Assembly (NCBI RefSeq): GCF_020857975.1 | Contig: NZ_JACWUO010000001.1 | Span: 310,001-374,000 of the forward strand | Origin: Stenotrophomonas rhizophila | GTDB lineage: Bacteria > Pseudomonadota > Gammaproteobacteria > Xanthomonadales > Xanthomonadaceae | Reading direction: 5' to 3' | DNA length: 64,000 nucleotides | Part shown: piece after piece, positions 1 to 9,238 of the stretch | Layout of the letters: every line of letters starts with the position of its first letter | How positions within the stretch are numbered: position 1 is the stretch's first letter | Made by a program: the position numbers and the translations under genes | The notes under the pieces: model-generated | Told to the model about the DNA's origin: nothing | The model's database searches: none | The model's input: only the letters and a program-made list of their open reading frames with translations

Positions 1-3000
1 GATGCTGCCTGCGGCGGTATTGTTGATCTGGTTGGCGCGCAGCTCCAGCGCGCCGCTGGTTTCAATGCGGCCCTGGTTGGTCAGCGTGCCGGCAACGTTC
101 AGCGCCAGGCGACCGTTGCTCTGCAGCTGCTGGCCGGCCTGGTGCAGGTAGTCACCGGCCAGGTGCAGTTCCAGTTCGGCGCCGCCGAACAGGCGGCCGT
201 TGCCCTGGAAGGCCTGCAGCTGCGCCCACAGTTGCTGGTAGGCGCTGATTTCGCCATTGCTATTGCCCAGCGCGCCCAGGTACAGGCGGCTGCTGCGGGT
301 GACCAGGCGGCCACCGCTGTTGTCCAGGCTGGCCGCGCGCAGGGTGAACAGGTTGCCGGCGGAGAGTTCGCCGCCGCCGTTGAGTACGGTGGCCGACGCG
401 TTGTCCAGGATCAGGTCGGCGCCGGCATGGATGCGGCCGCTGCGGTTGTCCAGCTGGGCGGTCTGCAGCACGGCATTCTGGCCGGCGACCAGCTTGCCGC
501 GCTGGTTGGTGATGTTGCCGGCGGTGAGCGCGATGTTGCCTTGGGTGCTGCCGAGCACGCCGTCGCTGTTGTCCAGCGCACCGCCGGTGCTGACGGTCAG
601 GGTGTTGCTGCCATCCACCACCAGGCGTCCGCTGCGGTTGTCGACCGAGCCGGCCATGATGCCGGCGGCGGCATAGGCTTCGATGCTGCCACCCTGGTTG
701 TCGAGCACGCCGTCGGTGTCGAGCTGCAGCTGGCCGCCTGCGTACAGCAGGCCGCCGGCATTGCGCAGGTCACCGTTGATATCCAGGGTCAGGTTCTGCC
801 TGGCATACAGGTTGCCGCCCTGGTTGCCCAGGCTGGCCGTGGTGACGCCGGCACTGCCCTCGGCGCCGATCAGGCCGGTGCGGTTGTCCACGCTGGCCGC
901 CTGGATCTGCAGGGTGCCGGCCTGGCGCTGGGCCACAGTGCCGGCGAGGTTCTGCAGGGCCTCGGTGGCGCGCAGCTGCAGGTTGCCGACGGCGTCGATG
1001 CGGCCGCCGTTGTTGGTGATCCGGCGTGCGCGGATATCCGCGCCGCGCCCGGCACTGATCTGGCTGCCATTGGTATTGGTCAGGCCATCGGCGACGTCGA
1101 CCACCAGGACGCCATTGCCGACGATCAGGCCGACGTTGGTATTGCCCAGCTGGCCCGCGCGCACGGTCGCGGCGCCGGTGCCGGCGTGCTCGATGCGGCC
1201 GGCGTCGTTGTAGAGCGCCGCCACGTCCACGGTGAGGTCGGTGGCATTGGCGGCGATGCGGCCGCCGTCGTTGCGCAGCGCACCGCTGAAGGCCAGCGTC
1301 AACGCGTCGTTACCGGTCTGGATCAGCTCACCGGCGCGGTTGTCCAGCGCGGCGGCCACAAGGCCAAGGCGCGCGGCCTGCAGCGAGCCGCCCTGGTTGA
1401 CCAGTTCGCCGCTGCTCTCAAGCTGCAGGGTGCCGGTGGCAACGAGCGTGCCGTTGCGGTTGTCGAGCATGCCGGCGGTGGCGCGCGCCACCAGTTCGCC
1501 ACCCGACCACGCCAGGCCGTTGCGCAGGTCCAGCCCGCTCCCCTGCAGGGCCACGCGCTGGCCGGCGTGCACCTTGCCGGACTGCAGCAGCAGGTTGCGG
1601 GCGGTCAGCGTCACCTCGCCGCTGCTGCCCAGCGCACCGTTGGCGGCCAGGCCGCCCACGATCTGGCCACTGTTGTCCACCGCGTCAGCGGTGACGGTAA
1701 CGTTGCCGCTGGCCAACAGCCGGCCACGGTTCTCCACGCTGCCGCCCTGCAGCGCAATGTTGGCGGCCTGGACGCTGCCGCTATTGCGCAGCACCGTACC
1801 GGCCTCTGCCATGACGCCGCCGGCGGCATACACGTCGCCATCGCTGGTCAGTGCCTGGCCGGCCTGCAGGGTGATGCCCGCGCTGCTGTCCAGGTTGCCG
1901 GCCAGCTGCAGGTCGCGCTCGGCGCGCAGGGTCACGCCGGTCGCGGCGTAGGCCTTGCCGCTCTGGCGCAACGTACCACCGGCCTGGGCACTGAGCTGCC
2001 CGGCGGCAATGGTCTTGCCGGTGAGGGTCAGGTCACCGCTGGTGCCCAGACCGACGTCGGCCTGCTCGCTGCCCAGGTCGCCGCTGCTGTCCAGCGAACC
2101 GGCCTGTACGTCCAGCGACTGCACGGAGACCAGGCTGCCCTGGTTGGTGAGCGAGCCGGCGGCGGCCAGCTCGGCACGGCCGGCGCTGTACACCGCGCCG
2201 CGGTTGTCGAACTGCGTGGCGCGCAGCGCCAGCGCGCGTTGCGCGTACAGGTTGCCGGCGTTGCTGGCCGCCTGCAGCACCTCGATGTCGAGCAGGTCGG
2301 CGCTGGAAATGTCGCCGTTGGCCAGGTTCTGCAGCGCCTGTGCGCGCAGCCGGACCGTCGCGTCGCTGGCGATGATGCCGGCATTGCGCAGCGTGCCGCT
2401 GCTGTCCAGTCGCAGTTCGCTGGCGCTGTAGACCGTGCCGGTATTGTCCAGGGCCTGCGCATCGAGCGCCATGCGCCCGGTGGCGTGCAGGCGGCCGGCG
2501 TTGTCGAGCTGGCCGGTGGCGGTGACGTCCAGCTGGCGGGCCAGTGCCAGGCCATCGCGGCTCTGGGTGAGGGTGCGCGCCTCGAGCCGCAGCTGCTGCG
2601 CCGCTTCCAGGCGCTGCCGGTTGACGATGTCATCGGCACGGATGCGCAGATCGCCATCACTGATGATCTCACCGGCATTGTCCAGCTGCGCGGCATGCAG
2701 GTTGATCGCCTGGCCTGCGCGCAGGCGCGCGGCAGCGCCATTGTCGATGCGGCGCGATGCGTCGATATCCAGCGTGTCCGAACCCAGTACGACGCCGCGG
2801 TTGTCGAGTGCACCGACGGTCAGGCGGGTATCGCGGGCAGCGGTGGTGCCGGTGTTGGCCAGGTGGTCTGCCCGTACGCTCAGGCTGCGCTCGGCGATCA
2901 GCTGGCCGGCGTTGACCAGCTCGCCGCCGACCTCCAGGGCGACGTCATTTCCGGCCGAGAGCTCTGCCGAAGCGGCCTGCTGCAGCTCACCGGCGTTCAC

Positions 3001-4473
3001 CGCCAGGTTCTGCGCGGCGCCGACCAGCCCGCTGTTGTCGATCCGGCCCGCCACCACCAGTGCGGTATCGCGCTGGCTGTAGAGCTGTCCCCGGTTGGCA
3101 AGGCTGCCTGCCTCGATGCGGGTGCCGGTGCCGCCGATCGCCACGCCGGCATTGTCGATATGGCCATCGGCCTGCAGTTGCAGCGCACCCTGCGCCGCCA
3201 GACGTGCGCCCTGCTGCTGGACGATGCGCGCCGCGCGCGCCTGCAGCTCGTTGGCGGCGATCACCTGCGCGGCGTTCTCCAACTGCCCGCCGGCGCGCAG
3301 CGCGATGTCGCCGCGGCTTTCCACCTGGCCGGCCAGGCGCAGGTTGCCGTCGGCGCCCAGCTGCAGGCGCCCGGCCAGCACATTGCCCGATGCATCCAGG
3401 TTGCCGGAGGCGCGCGCATCCAGCGTACCTGCGGCATAAGTGGTGCCGGCCAGCCGTACGTCGCGGCCGGTCAGCCGCAGGTCCGCGCCGGCCTGGGTCG
3501 TCCCGCTGCCGGCGAGGGTTCCGGCGCTTTCCACGACGAGGTTGCCTGCGGCGGCGGTACGCCCGGTCAGCTGGACGTCGCCATTGCTGGTGAGCACGAA
3601 GTCGCCGCTTGTTGCGACCAGCGCGCCATCGCTGCGCACGCCGACGCCGGCTTCGGTCCCCACCAGGCGGATCTTGCCGGCATACATGCCGCCGAGCGCG
3701 GCCACGTCCAGGCCGAAGCCGGTGGTGGCGCCATCGCCCTGGATCGCGCGCGCGGCCAGGCTTTCATAGTCGATGTGGTTGGCCCCCACCACCACGTTGG
3801 CCTCCCTGGCCCACAGCCCGGCATTGATTTCCACCGCGCGCGCCAGCAGGTCGATGCGCTGCAGGTTGTCCGCATCCAGGCCCGCGCCTTCGATGCGGAT
3901 GCTGCCGCGGCCCACCTGGAAGGCCGACAGGCTGCCATCGCCGCCGAACAGCGGCGTGCCGGTGGTGAGTACGCCACGGGTGGTGTTGATGAAGCCGCAG
4001 CCGTCGCAGGTGATGCCGTTCGGGTTGGCGATGATCACCTGCGCGGCCGCGCCGGCCACTTCCACATGGCCCTGCAGCAGCGAACGGTTGCTGGACGTCA
4101 CTTCGTTGAGGATCAGGCGCGCCGATTGCGCCGGCTGCAGGTTGGCGTTGCCCTGGATGTAGCCGGCCAGCTGGGTCTGGGTGGTGGCCGCGCTGTTGTT
4201 GAGGACCTGGCCCTGCCGCCCGACGTTGTACTGGTCGTATTGGTTGTGCGACACACCGGCGGCGTTGGGTGCGGCGATCTGCACCACCGGCACGCCATTG
4301 GCCGCCGGCTCCTGACGGGCCTGGCTGCCGGCCTGCGGCTGCACCTGCGCGAACAAACTGAAGGGCCCGCCGAAAACAGCGGTCACAACCGCGGCCAGGA
4401 GGCCGATCCGCCAGCGGGAGCCGGAGATCGGGCGGGCAACAGTGCGACGGGCGTCAACGCGGCGGGTCTTCAT
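1..4473 (-). CDS. Filamentous-haemagglutinin-like exoprotein (TpsA/FhaB family), 3' end outside window
   Basis: Secreted adhesin or contact-dependent exoprotein of a two-partner secretion system. The reverse strand is open from the ATG at 4473 to the window edge (1491 codons). The N-terminus has a long basic signal region (about residues 1-43). A TPS secretion domain follows, with the family hallmark NPNGI at about residues 150-154 and the nearby CDGCGF. The rest is a long run of degenerate repeats rich in Asn, Gly, Ala and Leu of the haemagglutinin beta-helix type, for example TSGALELRANQINNT next to the window start. The transporter gene lies immediately upstream on the same strand, 92 bases away. 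The C-terminal part, which would show whether this is an adhesin or a CdiA-like toxin, is not in the window. Family assignment is firm; the biological role is open. Confidence 0.9.
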   Translation of the reverse strand, partial: MKTRRVDARRTVARPISGSRWRIGLLAAVVTAVFGGPFSLFAQVQPQAGSQARQEPAANGVPVVQIAAPNAAGVSHNQYDQYNVGRQGQVLNNSAATTQTQLAGYIQGNANLQPAQSARLILNEVTSSNRSLLQGHVEVAGAAAQVIIANPNGITCDGCGFINTTRGVLTTGTPLFGGDGSLSAFQVGRGSIRIEGAGLDADNLQRIDLLARAVEINAGLWAREANVVVGANHIDYESLAARAIQGDGATTGFGLDVAALGGMYAGKIRLVGTEAGVGVRSDGALVATSGDFVLTSNGDVQLTGRTAAAGNLVVESAGTLAGSGTTQAGADLRLTGRDVRLAGTTYAAGTLDARASGNLDASGNVLAGRLQLGADGNLRLAGQVESRGDIALRAGGQLENAAQVIAANELQARAARIVQQQGARLAAQGALQLQADGHIDNAGVAIGGTGTRIEAGSLANRGQLYSQRDTALVVAGRIDNSGLVGAAQNLAVNAGELQQAASAELSAGNDVALEVGGELVNAGQLIAERSLSVRADHLANTGTTAARDTRLTVGALDNRGVVLGSDTLDIDASRRIDNGAAARLRAGQAINLHAAQLDNAGEIISDGDLRIRADDIVNRQRLEAAQQLRLEARTLTQSRDGLALARQLDVTATGQLDNAGRLHATGRMALDAQALDNTGTVYSASELRLDSSGTLRNAGIIASDATVRLRAQALQNLANGDISSADLLDIEVLQAASNAGNLYAQRALALRATQFDNRGAVYSAGRAELAAAGSLTNQGSLVSVQSLDVQAGSLDSSGDLGSEQADVGLGTSGDLTLTGKTIAAGQLSAQAGGTLRQSGKAYAATGVTLRAERDLQLAGNLDSSAGITLQAGQALTSDGDVYAAGGVMAEAGTVLRNSGSVQAANIALQGGSVENRGRLLASGNVTVTADAVDNSGQIVGGLAANGALGSSGEVTLTARNLLLQSGKVHAGQRVALQGSGLDLRNGLAWSGGELVARATAGMLDNRNGTLVATGTLQLESSGELVNQGGSLQAARLGLVAAALDNRAGELIQTGNDALTLAFSGALRNDGGRIAANATDLTVDVAALYNDAGRIEHAGTGAATVRAGQLGNTNVGLIVGNGVLVVDVADGLTNTNGSQISAGRGADIRARRITNNGGRIDAVGNLQLRATEALQNLAGTVAQRQAGTLQIQAASVDNRTGLIGAEGSAGVTTASLGNQGGNLYARQNLTLDINGDLRNAGGLLYAGGQLQLDTDGVLDNQGGSIEAYAAAGIMAGSVDNRSGRLVVDGSNTLTVSTGGALDNSDGVLGSTQGNIALTAGNITNQRGKLVAGQNAVLQTAQLDNRSGRIHAGADLILDNASATVLNGGGELSAGNLFTLRAASLDNSGGRLVTRSSRLYLGALGNSNGEISAYQQLWAQLQAFQGNGRLFGGAELELHLAGDYLHQAGQQLQSNGRLALNVAGTLTNQGRIETSGALELRANQINNTAAGSI

Positions 4474-4565
4474 GACAGGTCATCCATGTGTGGCATGTGT
4501 GGGGCGTGGTACGTGGTTTTCAGCGGGCATCAAGGCCGCCCGCTGCACTACGGTGGTGCAGCCGG

Positions 4566-6290
4566 TCAGAACTGTGTTGCGAGCCGGAACCCGACTACCC
4601 GCGCTTCGCGCTGCGCGCGGATCGCACGTGGCGCGTCCAGCGGAAAACCGACAAAGGCGTCCCAGTCCAGGCTGAGCGCCTGGCCGCGTGCGCCTATGTG
4701 GGCACCGACCATGTCGCCACCCGCGATGCCCTGCACGGCATTGCTGGCGATATGGCCCACGTCCACGCCCAGGTAAGGCGAGAAACGACGATGCAGGCTG
4801 AAGGCGAGGCTGTTGCGCCAGTAGCCGCCGGTCGTACCGCCCAGCATCACTTCGCCGTCGAAACCGTTGACGGTGTAGCGGCCGCCGATGCTGATGAACT
4901 CCGAGCCGTACAGCGGGTCGGAGCTCCACTGGTAGCGCAGCGCGCTGTTCCAGTAGATCGGCCGCGGCCCCTGCAACACCGGCGCGCCGATGCCGATATC
5001 GAGCGTGGTGATGCCGTAGCCGAAGGTGGGCGCCTGGTCATCGCGTCCAGCGGCGTCGTCATCGCCGCCCAGCCACGGCAGGCCGCGTCGGTGGGCCAGG
5101 CGCAGGTCGGCCTGCAGGCTGCCCAGGTACTGGCGATGCAGCAGGGCCAGTTCGGCCGAGGTGGTCCGGCGGCGCTGGCCACGCAGTTCGACGCCTTCGA
5201 CGAAGCTGCGCGAGTGGCGCTGGGCCAGGCGCATTTCCATGGCGGTGCGATAGCTCTGGCCGCGCGCCAGCAGACGCTCCACGGTCAGGTCCAGGCTGCG
5301 CGAGCGGCCGGTGCTGCTGAAGTCTTCATTGGTGCCGCGGATGATCTGCGCATAGCGCGAGCCGTAGGTGCTGGTGGAGAACCGCCAGTTGCCTAGCGGC
5401 GCGCTCCACGAGGCGTTGTAGCCGTGGGTGCCCTTGCCGCGCTCGGCGCTGCCGTCGCTGTTGATGCCCACGCTCAGCAGGTCATTGATGCCCAGCAGGT
5501 TGTCGGCCCACGCGGTGGCCCCGGCCTGCTGCCTGCCGGTGCCTTCGCTGCCACCGTCGTCCAGCGACAACGCGCCGCGCCAGCGCCGCGCAGCCTTCAG
5601 GGTGATCACTACATCCGACTGGCCCGGCTGCGTGCCCGGTACCAGTTCCATCTCCACGTCCTGGGAAGGCACCCGCTTGAGCTGCTCCAGGCCTTGTTCC
5701 AGCGCGCGCAGGTTGAGTACCTCGCCGGGGCGCGCCGGGAACGCGCTTTTCCACATGGCGTGGCGGGGAAGGTCATCGGCGAAACGGATCTGGCCGATGG
5801 TGCCCGCTACCAGCTGCAGGCGCAGGGTGCCGGCACCCAGGTTCTGCTCGGGCAGGCCGATGCGGGTGGTGACATAGCCCTTGGCCAGGACCAGGTCCGA
5901 GGCCCGGCGCACCATGAGGGCAATTCCTTCCTGGCCAATGCAGCGTCCCCGGTACTGGTCCAGGTAGCGTTGGGCAAAGCCGAACCGGTCGCGGTGCGCG
6001 CCGTCGAGCACGATGGCATTGATGACGAAGCACGGCGATTCGTCGGGCAGGTCGGTGGAACGGTGGTCGGCCGCGGTCAGCGCGGCAGGGCCCGCAACTT
6101 CAGGGATGGCTTGCCGTTCGGCGCGCTCGCGGGCTTCACGCTCGGCGCGATCGCGCAGTTCCTGCTGATCGGCAAGCGTCGGCTGGCCCTGCTGGGCCCA
6201 CGCGCTACCCGGGCCTGCCAGGCATGTACCTACGGCGATCACTGCACCACCCAACAGGCGCCACGGCACTACGGCTACTACTGCGTCCAT
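4566..6290 (-). CDS. Two-partner secretion outer-membrane transporter (TpsB, FhaC/ShlB family)
   Basis: Sixteen-stranded outer-membrane pore of the Omp85 superfamily that exports the adjacent exoprotein. The 574-residue protein has a signal peptide (cleavage near SAWAQ), a charged Gln/Glu/Arg helix at about residues 36-62 like the plug helix of FhaC, and POTRA-like segments at about 80-240. It ends in a beta-barrel whose last residue is Phe (RLATQF), the usual outer-membrane insertion signal. The segment YLGVDVGHIAS near the C-terminus matches the conserved barrel motif of the family. It is the first gene of a tpsB-tpsA operon. The length is typical. Cognate function with the downstream exoprotein is inferred from gene order. 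Confidence 0.92.
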   Translation of the reverse strand: MDAVVAVVPWRLLGGAVIAVGTCLAGPGSAWAQQGQPTLADQQELRDRAEREARERAERQAIPEVAGPAALTAADHRSTDLPDESPCFVINAIVLDGAHRDRFGFAQRYLDQYRGRCIGQEGIALMVRRASDLVLAKGYVTTRIGLPEQNLGAGTLRLQLVAGTIGQIRFADDLPRHAMWKSAFPARPGEVLNLRALEQGLEQLKRVPSQDVEMELVPGTQPGQSDVVITLKAARRWRGALSLDDGGSEGTGRQQAGATAWADNLLGINDLLSVGINSDGSAERGKGTHGYNASWSAPLGNWRFSTSTYGSRYAQIIRGTNEDFSSTGRSRSLDLTVERLLARGQSYRTAMEMRLAQRHSRSFVEGVELRGQRRRTTSAELALLHRQYLGSLQADLRLAHRRGLPWLGGDDDAAGRDDQAPTFGYGITTLDIGIGAPVLQGPRPIYWNSALRYQWSSDPLYGSEFISIGGRYTVNGFDGEVMLGGTTGGYWRNSLAFSLHRRFSPYLGVDVGHIASNAVQGIAGGDMVGAHIGARGQALSLDWDAFVGFPLDAPRAIRAQREARVVGFRLATQF

Positions 6291-6544
6291 TCAACCCGCC
6301 CGTCCAGAGCCCCGGCCTTCCTGGCCATCGGGTGTACCGCATCCCTTACTGGTACTTGCCACGGTCCATCGTGGCGTCCATGCCGAGCTTGCAATACGAC
6401 CCGATCAACCGCCTTGGCGGCCGGGACCGTGATATTTCAACCGCCGGGTGGGCAGCACGATGGTGTGCCCGTCCGGTCAGTTCCCTGTTTCAAACGACAT
6501 CCACGGGCACGCAAAGGCGCCCAGCGGTCATCGCCTGCCTTCCC

Positions 6545-6603
6545 TTATCGGCAGATCAATTTCTTTCTGAAGGCACTTTAGAAAAGTTAAAAATTTGTGA
6601 AAA
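6545..6603 (-). promoter_or_regulatory. Candidate promoter region of the tpsBA operon
   Basis: The gene-free stretch 6291-6636 is unremarkable except for an AT-rich island at about 6545-6603. Read on the minus strand it contains TTTTCA (6598-6603) and TAAAGT (6575-6580) separated by 17 bases, a weak sigma-70-like pair. Further downstream is GCCGATAA (6545-6552), which equals the -10 consensus of flagellar sigma-28 (FliA), although the matching -35 is poor (TTCA 15 bases upstream). The long leader of about 250 bases to the tpsB start makes either reading tentative. Confidence 0.3.
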
Positions 6604-6636
6604 CCCGGCGACTGGCGCCACCGTCCACGCGTCGCC

Positions 6637-7008
6637 TCAGCGCGGCGGTGCCGCCAGTTCCTTCGCGCTCAGATACCCATCGCCGTTGGCATCCTGCTTG
6701 TGGAACCGCTGGGTCAGGGTCTGCCGCTGCTGTTCGCGGGTGATCGCCGGGCCCTTGCCGCCGGGCAGTTCATCGGCGCTGAGCACGCCATCGCCATTAC
6801 GGTCCATGCGCTCGAACGCGTACAGCATCCACTGCAGGTATTCCTCCACGCTGACCCGGCCATCGCCGTCGCTGTCCATGCGCTGCAGGTAGCTGCCGGT
6901 GTCGGCCACCTGGGCCTGCGCGACAGTGCCGACGAGCAGCAGGACCAGGCAGGAAAAACGCCGCGCAAGGCGGCGTTTTCCGGAGGCGTTGGCCGCTTGC
7001 CGGCGCAC
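6637..7008 (-). CDS. Secreted EF-hand calcium-binding protein
   Basis: Small exported calcium-binding protein of 123 residues. It has a signal peptide (about residues 12-33, RRLARRF followed by CLVLLLVGTVAQA) and three canonical EF-hand loops: DSDGDGRVSVEE, DRNGDGVLSADE and DANGDGYLSAKE. All keep the acidic positions 1, 3, 5 and 12. The only start before the signal peptide is a GTG at 7008, without a good ribosome-binding site. That GTG lies two codons after the desaturase stop and in the same frame. A strong terminator-like hairpin (6955-6979) falls inside the signal-peptide codons. The protein may act as a periplasmic calcium sensor or buffer; no partner is evident. The start is the least certain part. 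Confidence 0.75.
   Translation of the reverse strand: MRRQAANASGKRRLARRFSCLVLLLVGTVAQAQVADTGSYLQRMDSDGDGRVSVEEYLQWMLYAFERMDRNGDGVLSADELPGGKGPAITREQQRQTLTQRFHKQDANGDGYLSAKELAAPPR
6952..6981 (-). terminator. Rho-independent terminator of the desaturase gene, inside the EF-hand gene
   Basis: Perfect 10-bp inverted repeat (arm AAAACGCCGC at 6955-6964, partner at 6970-6979) with a 5-base loop. On the minus strand it ends in TTTTT. It lies about 30-60 bases downstream of the desaturase stop and within the 5' coding part of the next gene. Confidence 0.7.
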
Positions 7009-7011
7009 CGC

Positions 7012-8214
7012 TCAGTGCGCCGTCAGTGCGTAGCCCTTGAGGCGTGCAGCGTAGGCCTGCAGCGCGGCGATGCCGCTGGCTTCGGCCTCGTGGCACCAGG
7101 CCTGGAGCAGCTTCAGGCGTTCGGCGGCATCGTTGCCGCGGGCCTCCAGCAGCGCGGCCAGGCGCGCGCGGTGTTCGACCAGCACGCGGATGCGCGGGCG
7201 CTGTTCCACCCAGGTGCTGAGCTGGGCGCGGCAATCGGGCTGGAGCCAGCGGCCGTCGTTGACCAGGCCACGGCGCATCCGCCGCGGCAGCAGCTTGCGC
7301 AGCTTGGCGCCGGCCATCGCGGCCTCTTCGCGCAGGGCCGGCACGAACACATTGCGCTGGTAGTCGGTCATCGCCTGGAAGCGGTGCGACAGCAACGCCT
7401 TGAGGGTTTCGGCATCGGGCACGGCGATGTTCGGGCGCACGTCCATGCTCGGCGCCACGCGCAGCACCTTGGCCAGGCGCAGCGCCTGCAGGCCGCGGAT
7501 GGCGGCCCAGCCGATGTCGAACTCCCAGCGGCGCATCGAGAACCGCGCCGAACTCGGGAAGGCGTGGTGGTTGTTGTGCAGTTCTTCACCTCCCACCCAG
7601 AACGCCCACGGGGTCAGGTTGGTGGAGGTGTCGGCCGACTCGAAGTTGCGGTAGCCCCACCAGTGGCCCAGGCCATTGATGACACCGGCCGCCCAGAACG
7701 GGATCCACGCCATCTGGATCGCCCACAGGGCCACGCCGGGCAGGCCGAACAGCACGCTGTTGATGGCCAGCAGCGCGACCGGGCCGAGGTTGGCGTGCGG
7801 GGTGTACAGGTGCCGCTCGATCCAGTCGTCCGGGGCGCCGCGGCCGTACTGCTCGATGTCCGCGCGCATCGCGCGGGCTTCGCGGTACAGTTCCACGCCG
7901 CGCCAGAACACCATGCCGATGCCCTTGGTGACCGGGCTGTGCGGGTCTTCGTCGGTTTCCACCTTGGCGTGGTGCTTGCGATGGATCGCCACCCACTCCT
8001 TGGTGATCATCGAGGTGGTCAGCCAGGTCCAGAAGCGGAAGAAGTGCGCGATCACCGGATGGAAATCCACCCCGCGGTGTGCCTGGCTGCGATGCAGGTA
8101 CAAGGTGACGGCGAAGATGGTGGCCTGGGTGAACACCAGCAGCACCAGCGCCATGCCCCACCAGCCGAGGCCGACAACACCGCCGGACAGGAAGTTGAGG
8201 AGCGTATCGAACAT
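7012..8214 (-). CDS. Membrane fatty-acid desaturase (stearoyl-CoA/acyl delta-9 type)
   Basis: Integral membrane di-iron enzyme that introduces a cis double bond into acyl chains. The 400-residue protein carries the three histidine boxes of the family: HRSQAH (41-46), HRKHH (78-82) and HNNHH (about residue 235). Hydrophobic segments at about 10-40 and 160-205 give the usual four-helix topology. The start at 8214 is preferred over an upstream in-frame codon because GGAG lies 7 bases before it. It is divergent from the ABC ATPase gene and is followed by a hairpin terminator. The C-terminal 110 residues form a basic, soluble extension. Substrate (free, CoA- or lipid-bound acyl) cannot be read from sequence. 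Confidence 0.9.
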   Translation of the reverse strand: MFDTLLNFLSGGVVGLGWWGMALVLLVFTQATIFAVTLYLHRSQAHRGVDFHPVIAHFFRFWTWLTTSMITKEWVAIHRKHHAKVETDEDPHSPVTKGIGMVFWRGVELYREARAMRADIEQYGRGAPDDWIERHLYTPHANLGPVALLAINSVLFGLPGVALWAIQMAWIPFWAAGVINGLGHWWGYRNFESADTSTNLTPWAFWVGGEELHNNHHAFPSSARFSMRRWEFDIGWAAIRGLQALRLAKVLRVAPSMDVRPNIAVPDAETLKALLSHRFQAMTDYQRNVFVPALREEAAMAGAKLRKLLPRRMRRGLVNDGRWLQPDCRAQLSTWVEQRPRIRVLVEHRARLAALLEARGNDAAERLKLLQAWCHEAEASGIAALQAYAARLKGYALTAH

Positions 8215-8364
8215 CGCAGGACTCCGGGCCGTGGTCGGCCAGCAAGGAAACAGGAACACCTGGGGCCCATGATGAGGCCTGACGTTGCAAACTTCACCCA
8301 TCTGATGCGATTTTTGCCGGGTCGTTCAGTTGATTCCCCCCTTCGTGAGCATGCCATCGCATTC

Positions 8365-9195
8365 ATGACAGTTGCCGCCTCCCTGCCGGCCACGGCCGCC
8401 ACCGCTCCCCTGATCGAGCTCGACCGCGCCTGCGTCGTCCGCGGCCAGGTCCGGGTCCTTCACAACCTCAGCCTGCGTATCGCCCAGGGCCAGCACACCG
8501 CGCTGCTGGGCCCCAACGGCTGCGGCAAATCCTCCTTCATCAAGCTGATCACCCGCGAGCTGTACCCGCTGGCGCATGCCGACGGCAGCGTGGCGGTGCG
8601 CGTGCTCGGGCAGAACCGCTGGCAGGTGGACCGGCTGCGCGCGCAGCTGGGCATCGTTACCGGCGACCTCAGCAGCAACCTGGCCGACATGCCCGGGCTG
8701 ACCGTGGAAGAGGCGGTGCTGTCGGGTTTCTTCGCCAGCTTCGTGGTGCCGGCCTTCCGCGAAGTGACCGCGGACATGCGCGCGCGGGTGCGTGAAACCC
8801 TGGCCATGACCGGCGCCCTGCCGCTGCTGTCGCGCGGCTATGCCGAGCTGTCGGCCGGCGAGACCCGCCGCGTGCTGATCGCCCGCGCCCTGGTCAACCG
8901 CCCACAGGCACTGCTGCTGGACGAACCCTCCACCGGGCTGGACCTGGTCGCGCGCCAGCACCTGATCGCCACCATGCGCGCGCTGGCCGCCCAGGGCATC
9001 ACCCTGGTGCTGGTCACCCACCACATCGAGGAGATCATTCCGGAGATCGAGCGGGTGGTGCTGCTGCGCGCCGGCAAGATCGTCGCCGACGGCAGCCGCG
9101 CCGAGCTGCTGCGCGATGGGCCGCTGTCGGAGGTGTTCGGCGGGCCGATCCAGGTGGTGGAGCAGGATGGGCGCCTGAGCGCCTTCGCCGGGTAG
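8365..9195 (+). CDS. ABC transporter ATP-binding protein (ModF/YlmA-like single ATPase)
   Basis: Single-domain ABC ATPase of 276 residues. It has Walker A GPNGCGKSS (49-57), signature LSAGETRR, Walker B ALLLDEPS and the switch histidine in THH. The 5' AUG at 8365 begins the only segment that resembles the family; the frame is open far upstream, but that part is antisense to the desaturase. No permease or binding protein gene is adjacent, so the partner is unknown. It may be a stand-alone regulator-type ATPase rather than an importer component. Confidence 0.85.
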   Translation: MTVAASLPATAATAPLIELDRACVVRGQVRVLHNLSLRIAQGQHTALLGPNGCGKSSFIKLITRELYPLAHADGSVAVRVLGQNRWQVDRLRAQLGIVTGDLSSNLADMPGLTVEEAVLSGFFASFVVPAFREVTADMRARVRETLAMTGALPLLSRGYAELSAGETRRVLIARALVNRPQALLLDEPSTGLDLVARQHLIATMRALAAQGITLVLVTHHIEEIIPEIERVVLLRAGKIVADGSRAELLRDGPLSEVFGGPIQVVEQDGRLSAFAG

Positions 9196-9203
9196 GCGAA
9201 GCG

Positions 9204-9232
9204 CAGGGACGGAGGCCATGCCTCCGCCCCTG
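9204..9232. terminator. Bidirectional hairpin between convergent genes
   Basis: Inverted repeat with arms CAGGGACGGAGGC and GCCTCCGCCCCTG (one mismatch) and a 3-base loop, between the ABC ATPase stop and the convergent DUF4785 stop. There is no T-run, so it may work as a barrier hairpin rather than a classical terminator. Confidence 0.5.
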
Positions 9233-9238
9233 CCTGGC

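Noticed and set aside
142..4776. A 1544-residue open frame on the plus strand
   Set aside because: It is antisense to the FhaB-like gene. Its Gln/Ala/Val-rich composition is a frame shadow of the repeat codons, while the reverse strand carries the NPNGI secretion motif and a transporter partner.
6545..6603. Calling a firm FliA promoter
   Set aside because: The -10 element is perfect but the -35 is poor and the leader is long, so it is kept only as a candidate.
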